Made by a program: the position numbers and the translations under genes. Positions 55,122 to 64,000 of a stretch of DNA of 64,000 nucleotides are shown here, piece after piece. Positions within the stretch are counted from its first letter, which is position 1, and the number at the start of each line of letters is the position of its first letter. The notes beneath the pieces are model-generated. The model saw nothing but the letters and a program-made list of their open reading frames with translations, searched no databases and was not told the DNA's origin. The stretch comes from Coenobita brevimanus. Its lineage: Eukaryota; Arthropoda; Malacostraca; Decapoda; Coenobitidae. The stretch covers positions 1,362,001-1,426,000 of the forward strand of contig CM064658.1 in NCBI GenBank assembly GCA_032717465.1. Reading direction: 5' to 3'.

Positions 55122-56240
55122 ATTTAGACATGTTATATTGACTTTTTAGTGCCCTGTGGCTTGTGTATTTCTTGTAGATCATGTTGAGTGCTTGGAATGT
55201 TCTCAAGCGGAGTTATTAGGTAAATTTGGACGGCTGTTGATTAGTTCCCAATATGGCGGCTGGCCCCTTATTCTTTTCACCTCCGTTTTCAAGATTGTCT
55301 GGTCGTTTGTCAGCATTCATTTTGCCCTCCCTGGCCTCTTTGTATATCATAGATAATTTTGGTAATGGTAGATAATTGATAACGGAATTACTAGGTTGGT
55401 AATGACAAATGTTGGCTGCATAATTATTGGTGTTGCTGTTGAAGCGCCGTCGCATTCCATACCTCCATTTTTAAAAGTTTGGTTATTTGTCGGCATCCAT
55501 TTAAATCGCTAAGGTTACTGTATTTATCATAGGTCATTCTGGTTGGAAGGGATAATTGTAATGGGATTTTATGTATGTACTGTAGTTACACAATAATCAA
55601 TGCGTATGGTTTTATTTCCTACCGTAAGTGTTTTACTTCATCTAATTTCCCGAGTATACGTTGTTCTCCCCACTCGGTCTTTAACTCTGAACCCTGATGG
55701 TTTTTCATTTCATTCTTACCTTCCCATGACGATTTTACCAGTTTAGAATAATCTTTCGAACTGCATGGTTAGTTGTAGTTAATGGGTTGGTAAGTTGCTT
55801 AGAAAACTGTTCTCCATATTACAGTATTAGATCGGGGACCGTATTAATCATCGTAAGCTGAAAAAAACTTTCTCATATAGCTATCAGACACTTAAGTTAG
55901 GATGAATATTAATGTGACAGTGCGATATTGAAAGTACTTGGTAATACATAAGCTAATGGAAACATGTTTGTTAGCAAAATTGGTTAGGACTTTTATAAAT
56001 ACATCCACATTTGTTAGTAGTTTGCCGCTTCGAGACTTTTTTTTCCCAGTAATATGCGTCTCTAGATTTATAAGCTTCATATTAGGTATTTTATGTTTTA
56101 AATCATCACTAGAGGTCCTGTTTTTAAAGATTAGCTTCCTTCCTCATTTCAGAAAAAAAAAAAAAAAGTGCTGTCCTGAAAATGATAGTTTAAGTTGCGG
56201 TCATGAATATTTGATCATACTTCACTTTTCAGCGCTTTTT
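55122..56240. other. No gene recognised
   Basis: Unique AT-rich sequence. The phrases GTTGGTAATGAC and GTCGGCATCCATTT hint at a degenerate duplication around 55290-55560. Confidence 0.35.
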
Positions 56241-56402
56241 AAACCCCTTCATTCCGATGACCCAATTTTTTTTTTTTTCCCTCGGGACGATTTTAGTTTA
56301 AAAAAAGTTATTTGGAACTGCAGGGTTGAGTATCTAACGCTTCCAGTTCGAAATCCCCTCCCCCAACCTGAATAAAATCGTCGGGAGGTACCAAGAATTA
56401 AG
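56240..56402. mobile_element. Foldback MITE (family 2) copy
   Basis: TTTTTAAACCCCTTCATTCC, CCCTCGGGACGATTTTAG and AACCTGAATAAAATCGTCGG followed by GAGGTACCAAGAATTAAG are the paired arms of the family. Confidence 0.55.
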
Positions 56403-56819
56403 AAAGAAAGAAAAAAAAAAAAGCGGAATCGAGGCGTTATTAGGGTTCTTCAGTTATTGGTAGTAAGTTATCAGCGTTTTGGAAGTAACCGTGAACCATA
56501 TTAGATGTATTATGCTACCTTAACCCCTTCTCTTCGGTGACTTATTCTTGTACAGATGGATTTGTATGGTATATGAAATTATGTATGATCTAAAAAGCAG
56601 CCATAATCGTATATGTAAAGTTAATTGATAATACAGTATATCTACCTATATCTGTCAATCTATATCTATGTATCAAAGTGTAGCGATGGAAATGTTTGAG
56701 ATATTTCTGGATGGATTATGCGCAAACTTTCTAATTGTATTATTGCGTAGGTACCCCCCCGCCACTCCTTACCTTCACTTAGCTGCTTCCTACCTTTATT
56801 TTCTCTCCCAACCTCCTTA

Positions 56820-57360
56820 ACCTTCTTGCTTACCATCTCCTCAGCTTCCCAACTATCATTCCCTCCTACATCCTTCTTGCTCCTTCCTCCTCCCTCATTC
56901 TTACTCCTCCCGCTTCCGCCACCTTCCCCTTTCCTCCTCCTTCCCCCTTTCTCCTCCTTCCCCTTCCTACTCCTCCTTTCTTCCTCCTCCCTCTTTCTTT
57001 CTTCGTACTTCCTCTTCTCTCAACCCTCCTTTCTCCTTCATCTTCCCTCTGTCTACCTTCTCCCTCCTTCCACTTCCCTCTTTCTGCCTCCTTCCTCTGT
57101 TCTCACTCTCCTCTCCCGTTGCTTCCCTACTTATTTCTCTTTTATCTCCTCCCTTCCTTAACCCTCTTATCTCTCCTTTCATGTTCTTACCCCCCCTCTC
57201 CCTTCCTCATTCCTACCTCCATCTCCCTTCCTTATTCCTGCCTTCCTTCCCGCCAGTCCTCCTTTCTCCCCCCCCCCTACCTCCTCTGTCTCTACCATCT
57301 GTATCTCTGTTGCCCTGGCCTACCTCTTCGTCCTCGCTCCTCCTCCTCCTCTCCTCCACC
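56820..57360. repeat. Polypyrimidine tract
   Basis: CTTCC/CTCC-rich low-complexity DNA. Ser/Pro/Leu-rich open frames (56826-57161, 57119-57694, 57181-57795) are artefacts of composition. Confidence 0.85.
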
Positions 57361-57369
57361 TCCTCCCTC

Positions 57370-57830
57370 CTCACCCACTATCCCACACCCATACCCTCAC
57401 CCACTATCCCACACCCATACCCTCACCCACTATCCCACACCCATACCCTCACCCATACCCTCACCCACTATCCCACACCCATACCCTCACCCACCATCCC
57501 ACATCCATACCCTCACCCACTATCCCACACCTTCCCCCTCAACCTCTATCCCAAACCCAGAAACCCTATCCCACACGCTCAGTTCCTGTTCCACGCCCTC
57601 AACCCATCCCACCCACAACCCTGTCCCACACCTACACCTTCATTCTTTGTCCCAAACCCACACTCTCAACTTCTGTTCCACACCTACACCCTGAACCCAT
57701 CCCACACCTACACCCCTGTCCCACACCAACATCCTCAGCCCATCCCACACCTACACCATCACTTCCTATTCCATACCCATATCCCCATGCTGTAGCCCAC
57801 ACCCACACCTTCACTCTCTATTGCACTCTT
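57370..57830. repeat. C-rich minisatellite, ~26-bp unit
   Basis: CCCTCACCCACTATCCCACA followed by CCCATA repeats about six times at 57375-57530, then decays into CCCACACC-type units. The C-run spacing allows i-motif or quadruplex structure. Confidence 0.9.
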
Positions 57831-57942
57831 CCCATTCCTATATTACTTCCTCACCCCCTGTACCACACCCTCATAGCCTATCCTTAATGCACTATCCAAC
57901 ACCCTTACCAATATGCCTAGTCCCTCATCCTAACAAACTATT

Positions 57943-57944
<2 letters not shown>

Positions 57945-57980
<36 letters not shown>
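57945..57980. repeat. (AC)n microsatellite
   Basis: About 18 AC units. Confidence 0.95.
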
Positions 57981-57982
<2 letters not shown>

Positions 57983-58079
57983 CTTTTATCTCAATAAATG
58001 TATGTTCATGTCATATAATTTGGGAATTTTTGTTTTCAATAAGTTGATTAATGTTGCAGCAGGTATAAATATATACATG

Positions 58080-58410
58080 AAAACATTTTGTTGAGGATTG
58101 GTAGGTTGAGATGGTATGGGCATGTTGAGAGGATGGAGGATGACAATTGGTTGTGGAGGGTGAATGAAAATGATGGGTTGAGAGGAAGGATGGGATTGGA
58201 GTGTATTGGTGTTGTGATAAGGAGGGGTAGATTGAGATAGTTTGGGAATGTGGAGAGGATGGAAACAGTTGGGTGCAGAAAGTGAGAAGTGTGAACGTCA
58301 GGTAGGGTTGCAAGAGGCAGACCGAAAGTGACCTGAGATGAGATCACAGTGTGACTTCAGGGATAAGGGACTGAACAAGGAGGCTGCCAGAGATCAAGCA
58401 GCATGGAAAC
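58080..58410 (+). mobile_element. LINE RT-tail remnant with an internal duplication
   Basis: Plus-strand translation gives LRWYGHVERMEDDNW and, about 120 bp later, a second GRLR-FGNVERMET. GRPKVT and DKGLN-EAA follow. These are the recurring final motifs of RTE-like RT ORFs; stops and frame changes show it is dead. Confidence 0.65.
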
Positions 58411-58612
58411 GATATGATACGGTACGAAATTTTTGCACTTACACTTACCTGTATTATTGTTCTATGATTACAAGAAGTAAATAAATGAGTATTTTTTATT
58501 GTTTCATGCCTTGAGTGCATTAAGGGATAAATATACAGTATGCCAGGAATCCTCTTTTCCCCCCTTTTTTTTTTCTTTTCACCACAGTGCTGGGTCTGGT
58601 TCTGAATAGTGG

Positions 58613-58660
58613 TTAACCCTTTGTACGCCAAGTGGGGTCAGATGGACCCCAACTCATTTT
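58613..58660 (+). mobile_element. piggyBac-like end with hairpin
   Basis: TTAACCCTTTGTACGCCAAG resembles piggyBac-type termini (TTAA then CCCTTTG). It is followed by a 7-bp stem hairpin TGGGGTC-AGATG-GACCCCA (58633-58651). A matching opposite end is not evident within about 700 bp. Confidence 0.35.
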
Positions 58661-60060
58661 TAAAATAATGCCATGTAGCCCTTTATTGTTTTAGGGATCT
58701 GGTGAACCATGAATTTGTTATGGCTGATTGTATAAGCACAGAAATGTAAAGTGAGAAAGCTCTTATAATTCAGGAGTTAGGAGGGTGCCGAGTTCAGGGG
58801 GGGGCATCTTGTACCCCACTCAGCATACTATGTAACAATTATTTATTTATTTTATTTTTTTCAAATTCTTGATATTATTGACCATGTCACTGTATGTTAA
58901 GATGTTCTACAGTCAGCGGGGGAGAATCGTACAAGATCCACCATTTCTGATGCTGATAGTGACATACAGTAGTTGGTTTGGTGAATGTTTACTAGATTTG
59001 TAAATCATGTAGGTTTTTTTCAGAATATTGTATTTTGTAAATGTCAGTATTATTCTGAATATACAGTAACTGTCAGTCTTTTTCAGAATATACAGTAAAT
59101 GTCAATCTTTTTCATTTGTAAATCATTCAGGGGGTTCCTGAATATAAATGTCAATCTTGTCAATGTTCTGAACATCGATTCAACCAAATTTTTCAAACTA
59201 TTTTATTTTCATGATTTTTTTTTCTTTGGTAGCTGATAATACATTTATTTTATTAAGAGCGTGCTGAATGAATAAGAATGATGTAACCTAAAAATATATG
59301 CCACATTATTCATGACCTGTGCCAACATCAACAATTTTGAAGGATCTCAAAAGTTTTGCTTAAAAAAAAAAAAAAAATATGGATCTGGTGGATTGGCTGC
59401 AAATGCTGTGTCCTGGGATTCGTATGTACAAGAGTTGACATTTGTAACTGTGCATGTGGTAGAAATCCACCAGTTAAGTTGGGGTCTCTCAAGAGCTCAC
59501 ATGACGTTCCAGGTTACGAATTTTCACCTGATGTGAAGGATTAAGTCCGATTTCTTGCTTTGTATTGAAAGACAGATTATTTCAGTATTTGGTTAAAAAA
59601 AATTGTATGCAACAAGTCAACTCTGGAACTGTCTTCCTCTGTATTTCCTGCTGCTTTTGATCTCCAGTCCCTTAACCCCTGCTGTGCTAATTCTTAACAC
59701 CCCGATAACATTCCCTGAGTCATTTTTTCGGACTTTTTATTTTAATATTAAGTTGATTATCTGTCATCAGATCAAGTGTTTCTGAGCTCGAACCCTTCAT
59801 CACCCTTGTCTTTTTGTAATTTACGCCTCGGGGGTGTGTAAGGGTGGCGATAAGTAGCCAACTCCGTGGGAGGTACTGTAGATGGGCGTGAAAACACCAT
59901 ATCTGGGCTACAAATGAGAACTGAAATACTAAGTATGCAGTATTTGACATCTGTGGTGTGGCAGGGTTTGGTAACAGCGCTGGTGATGTAGAGGGAGACT
60001 CAGCTTTCCCATGGAAACCAGTGATTATTCTTCGTGCTTGAAATTTTGGTGCTAAAACCT
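58661..60060. other. No gene recognised
   Basis: AT-rich. The phrase TCTTTTTCAGAATATACAGTAAATGTCA is duplicated near 59015-59105. Frames of 60-76 codons are unsupported. Confidence 0.35.
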
Positions 60061-60125
60061 ATCACCACATATGAGGTGATCAACACGGCCAGGGGTGGCC
60101 TGCATATCACCTCATGTGAGGTGAT
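60061..60125. repeat. Two near-palindromes, 20 bp each
   Basis: ATCACCACATATGAGGTGAT (60061-60080) and ATCACCTCATGTGAGGTGAT (60106-60125) are near-perfect palindromes of the same sequence, 45 bp apart centre to centre. They contain E-box-like CATATG and CATGTG cores. Confidence 0.8.
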
Positions 60126-60574
60126 GAGCGTGACAGAGGTTAAATGGAGTGTGTCCAGTAATTTTGAAATGAACAGGTCATGAATTTTGCTCTCTCTCAT
60201 CGTGTTTTTATTGTTTGTTGGAGGGAACCGTCTTGCGGACTGGGAGCATTTGGCCCCTCCTTCCTTGCATAAAAAAAAAAAGAAAAAAATTCTTTATACC
60301 ACCAAATACAGTACTGTTACCAGGAAAACTTAATCAAGGTTCAGAAGGAAAGGACTAATGTGTAACAAATTTTTCAGGTGCATGAGGTGATGTCAGCTGT
60401 AGAAGCAGCCTAGAGAGAGGAGGAATGGAAAAAAGGAAGAATCTCCAGCAGTATTGAGACTGTTATGGAAGTTAACCCCACCACCTGCCTCTGCTTACTG
60501 GTAAGGGTCTGAATGTATTGCCTTTTTGCCCTCGTTATGGCTTCAGGCACATCTGGATATGAATCTGGTGACTG

Positions 60575-60577
<3 letters not shown>

Positions 60578-60614
<37 letters not shown>
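60578..60614. repeat. (CT)n microsatellite
   Basis: About 18 CT units directly abutting the 3' end of the LINE that follows. Confidence 0.95.
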
Positions 60615-60617
<3 letters not shown>

Positions 60618-63345
60618 GCAAGGAAGAAGGAACCAAAGTCCAGAAGCCAGCAAATTGTTATCCCCCCCCCCCCCCAAAAAAAAAAAAGCCAAATTCAAGA
60701 TCCATTCATTTTGAATTGCCTGGACACACTGCATTTGAAAGACGGGAGATCATAGGGAATATAGGCAGAGGGAGACAGTTCCAGAGTTGACCTGTTGCAT
60801 ACGTGAAGGACAGGGGGTAATGGTTAACTCTTGCCTTAGAAAGTTGGACAGAAAAGGGATGAGAGTTTGTTGCTAGAAGGGTGCTGTGCACCTCCTGTAG
60901 TGGTGGAGGGATGCAAGCAGACAGTTCAGAGGAATGGTGGCCATTGAAGTAGCGATAGAAAAGTGATAGAAATGCAGCAGTGCAGTGAAGAGACAGAGGT
61001 TGAAGGCAGCCAGTAAGAGGAGGAGAGTTAATGAGGCAAAAAGCCTTTGAATCCACCTTGTTGAGAAGAGCTTTATGTGGGGAGCCTCCCCACACGTGAG
61101 AGTTGTATTCTTCGGGGACAAATAAAACCTGCACATTAGGTCAACAAGTGGGCAGGGGTAAAGAAGGCATGGAGTAGACTTGGCACATCTAATATCTTGG
61201 AAGCAGATTTTACAGGAGAGGTAATATGTTCCCTCCAAGATAAATCCCGAGAGAATGAATCCCCATGTATGTTTGAAGATGTTGCAGGATTGAGTTGGAT
61301 ATTATTAAAAATTAGAAGGTACTCCTACGGACGATTTTGCCAGGTTAATAAACGTAAGAGCTGAGTTTTTGATGCATTAAAAACAAGATTACACTTACCC
61401 TTGTCAGAGAGATGAGCCAAGTCAGACATCAGGTGTGTCATAGCCTCATCCCTTGTTTGTTGAGGTAACTGATGAGATGGATGCTGCAGGAAACGAATGG
61501 AAAAGTGGAGGGTGGAATCATCAACGTATGAGTGGATAGGGTTAGATGTACAGTCTAGAAGGTCATTGATGAATAAAAGGAAGAGAGTTGGTGATAGGAC
61601 AGGACCGTGAGGAACACCACTATTGATGGGTCTAGGAGAAGAATGGTGGCTGTCTACAACAGTAGCTATTGAATGACCAGAAAGGAAGCAAGAGATGAAG
61701 GCACAGATAGAAGGATAGAAACTGTAAGTGGGCAGTTTGGAATTTAGATTTATGCCAGACTTGATCTAAAGCCATTGGCATATCAAGTGCAAAGCCTTCA
61801 CCAAAGTCCTGCAAAGAAAATGATCAGGACTCTGAAAGGTAGATGAGATCACCAGTGGAGTGTCCGTGGCAGAACCCATACTGACGATCAGAAAGAAGGT
61901 TGTGCTAGAAAAGATGCTTTAAAAAAATTTTGTTTGGAATAAACCTGTAAACTTTTGAGACACAGGATGTTGAAGCAATTTGGGGATAGTTAGAGTGGTG
62001 GGAATGGTTACCCTTCTTTGGGACAGGCTGAATGAGAGCAGACTTCCAGCAAGAAGGAAAGGTACAACTTGACAAACAAAGACGAAAGAGTTTACCTAGG
62101 CAGGGTGTAAGCACAAGCGCAGTTCATGAGGACAGCAGGATTGACCCCATCAGGCTCATATACCTTGTTAGGATTGAGGCCAGTGATGGCAGAAAATACA
62201 TCAATGGAAGAAATTTTAATGTCAGCCATGTGGAAGTCAGAGGGGGGGAAGTGATGGAGGAACAGCACTAGAATCGTCTAATGTGGAATTGAAGGAGATA
62301 GTCTGAGTGAAGAGTTCTGTTTTATCAGTAGAAGAAATAATTACAGAGCCATCAGAGTCGAAAAGAGAAGGGAAGGATGATGAGGTAAAATGAGAAAAGT
62401 TTTTGGCAATGTGCCAGAAGGAGCGGGAAGAATTCGAGCTGGAGTCAGAGCATTGAGTACAAAAAAAAATTATTTTTAGCGGAGCGAAGAATAAACAGCA
62501 TGATTCCAGGCAGAAGCATAAAAGAGATGAGATTCAGGGGTGCATTGGCTGCAATACCTTTTGTAGGCCTTCTCTTTGTTGTGGACAGCATTAGAACAAG
62601 CGTGATTAAACTTTTATTTTATTTTTTTTTTCTCCCATCAGTCATAGGGTACCTAAATGCATGCTGACATGCTCGAGAGAATAGTCTCCTTAATCCACAA
62701 GGTAAACTCGGCTCTCGGCCATGGAAGCAATAATCATTCCAGGGAAAATCAAAGAAGTACTGCCTGAGGGCCTCCGAATCAGCAGCTCCAAAGTGCCACA
62801 ACTGACGCTTCTTGGGAGGGTCCACAGGCCATGTTGGAGCAGTAGGACAGGTTAAGGTGATAAAGTTGTGATTGGGGGAGCCCAGTGGAGAGGAAAGATT
62901 AACAGCGTAAGCAGAAGGATTAGTTGTAAGGAAGAGGTCAAGTATGTTGGAACCCTCTTCAAGGTAGTCAGGGATATGGGTAGGGTGCTGTACAAGCTGC
63001 TGTAGGTCATTAAGAATAAAAAAGGTGTAGGCTTGTTCACCAGGTGGATCAGTGAAAGTAGAGGAGAGCCAAAGGTGGTGGTGCACATTGAAATCTCCTA
63101 GAATGGAGTATGGAGATTGCAGAGAAAAGAGAAACTGGTAGGCTGTGTTCCATCTTAGAAATTAGATAGTCGAAGAATTTTTGTTAGTAGAATTAGGGGA
63201 TAAATAAACAGCAGAGGTATATTTACTTAGAGAATGACAGGAAAGCCGAAGCCTGCAGTCCACCATCCTCCTCATATTTGGAGTTTTTTTATTGGTGCTG
63301 CTATTTTCGTGCAGTCCACCATTCTCCTCATTTGGAATAAGGAGT
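60613..63345 (-). mobile_element. Degenerate non-LTR retrotransposon (endonuclease + reverse transcriptase), CR1/Jockey-like
   Basis: Read on the minus strand, the endonuclease part has AVYLSPNST (about 63190), ILGDFNVHHHLWLSS (63105-63060), NILDLFLT and LGSPNHNFITLTCP. The RT part, broken by stops and frameshifts, has ALIQPVPKKGNHSHHSNY (about 62020), DRQYGFCHGHST, GVPHGPVLSPTLFLLFINDL and the catalytic YVDDSTLHFS (about 61520). The C-terminal part has [24 protein letters not shown] and [11 protein letters not shown] poly-A-like and (CT)n context marks the 3' end near 60613. No gag-like first ORF is seen. Coding frames are interrupted, so it is dead. The longest intact piece is 62619-63086. 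Confidence 0.85.
62619..63086 (-). pseudogene. LINE endonuclease-domain fragment
   Basis: An uninterrupted 155-codon part of the endonuclease/linker region (HHHLWLSSTFTDPPGEQ to the C-terminal PFDF-like segment). Upstream residues GDFNV are in the same frame without a start codon, so it is a piece of the retrotransposon, not an independent gene. Confidence 0.8.
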
Positions 63346-63640
63346 TGAGGGATGTATATTGGTACCACCAGGTGTTTTTTTTTTTTTTTTCCCAGAAGTG
63401 GTGGATTTATACAAACCAAGGATAATTATAATCATTATTATTATTTGCTATTATTTTTTTTAATCCTCCTCCTTGCTGGGGGATAAGAAAGTTGTTGAGG
63501 GATGTTTAAATAACTGGGCAGCTCCACCACACATCAGTGCAACAACATGACCCTAGGCTAAATAAAATACCATAAGTTAATCGTGGAACTTTGTAATGTT
63601 CTGTGTGCTGTCATCAGGAAAATTTAGCCATTTTGGGCGT
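63346..63640. other. No gene recognised
   Basis: It contains a T run at 63377-63390 and ATT triplets near 63430. The ~48-bp phrase around GCAGTCCACCATCCTCCTCAT is duplicated at 63256 and 63312 and belongs to the LINE boundary. Confidence 0.4.
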
Positions 63641-63830
63641 GTGTTAGGAGTGTATTAGTGTATGGGAATGAGACCTGGGTAGTAGGAAGATGATATTCAT
63701 AGGCTCAGATGTACAAATAACTGATTTGGTGGGTGTGTAGTGTGTCCTTGAATGCAAGGCCTGGGGGGGCTAGGTTTATGATGGAAGAGTTGAGAGGAAA
63801 AATGGGACTGGAATGTACTCTTGATTCCAC
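63640..63830 (+). mobile_element. LINE RT-tail remnant
   Basis: Plus translation reads VYGNETWVV, then LIWWVCSVSLN, the YGSETW...MCSV pattern of RTE-like RT ORFs. It continues to AGAGGAAAAATGGGACTGGA, shared with 58180. Stops interrupt it. Confidence 0.55.
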
Positions 63831-64000
63831 TTCAGATGGCTAACTGAGTGACAAGCCTAATGGTTTCCTGTAGCCCAGGAACACAGTTACAACTCTGGGT
63901 GGTAACTGTATGCTGGTAGCTAACCATTTTACGGGGCAAAGTGGAGCCAGCTATGTGCCCCTGTTAAGTGGGTGGAGAGATGCAAATGTGATGACTATCC
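63822..64000 (+). repeat. Interspersed repeat family B, runs off the window
   Basis: ATTCCACTTCAGATGGCTAA, GTGACAAGCCTAATGGTTTC, GGGTGGTAACTGTATG and TATGTGCCCCTGTTAAG match the copy at 30298-30460 in order. A short insertion duplicates the GGTA-ACCAT part. Confidence 0.7.

Noticed and set aside
57119..57795. 191- and 204-codon Pro/Ser/His/Thr-rich frames
   Set aside because: They lie in C/T-rich and CCCACACC minisatellite DNA with no other coding evidence.
1..64000. CRISPR array, prokaryotic operon or riboswitch
   Set aside because: The tandem repeats lack CRISPR-like unique spacers, and the spliced genes show the DNA is nuclear eukaryotic.

Overview
This window looks like nuclear DNA of an arthropod, most likely a malacostracan (decapod-like) crustacean. 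The evidence is intron-containing genes with GT/AG junctions, an arthropod TATA/TCAGT promoter, a cuticle-type secreted Ala/Pro/Val-rich protein, very dense AC/AG/GATA/CT microsatellites, and decaying LINE, SINE and MITE-like repeats. I see no bacterial operon, CRISPR array, rRNA or intact tRNA. Almost all long open frames lie inside simple repeats or transposon debris and are not genes.

Three protein-coding genes can be assembled exon by exon. (1) A two-exon cuticle-like gene on + (14201-16824) with TATA box, initiator and poly(A) signal, 257 aa. (2) Derlin-1 on + (five exons, 19642-25017), 250 aa, with the WR motif and a C-terminal p97-binding SHP box. (3) The oligosaccharyltransferase thioredoxin subunit MAGT1/TUSC3 (OST3/6) on - (eight exons, 46128 down to 33793), 326 aa, with signal peptide, CGIC redox motif and four membrane segments. 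Genes 2 and 3 are convergent and both act in ER protein quality control.

Layout: 1-4.4 kb, AT-rich, no gene. 4.4-14.1 kb, an extreme satellite zone (AC, AG, GATA, a 36-bp TATC mosaic, a 15-bp two-variant minisatellite, GT-rich and C/T-rich tracts). 14.1-16.9 kb, cuticle gene. 17-19.6 kb, repeats. 19.6-25 kb, Derlin-1. 25-33.8 kb, convergent intergenic space with foldback MITEs, an inverted SINE pair and a piggyBac-like MITE. 33.8-46.1 kb, MAGT1/TUSC3. 46.1-60.6 kb, repeats, LINE tails, a tRNA-derived SINE, C-rich minisatellites and two weak candidate first exons. 60.6-63.3 kb, a broken endonuclease/reverse-transcriptase LINE on -. 63.6-64 kb, more repeat debris.

The observations most worth checking are: a truncated LINE tail starting about 14 nt after a MAGT1 splice donor that keeps the frame open for 103 codons; a decayed tandem array of the 5' part of Derlin-1 exon 3; a duplicated in-frame splice acceptor in the cuticle gene; and an inverted SINE pair in the probable MAGT1 3' UTR. 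No wholly new system is claimed. Repeat families are named by structure because no database could be searched.
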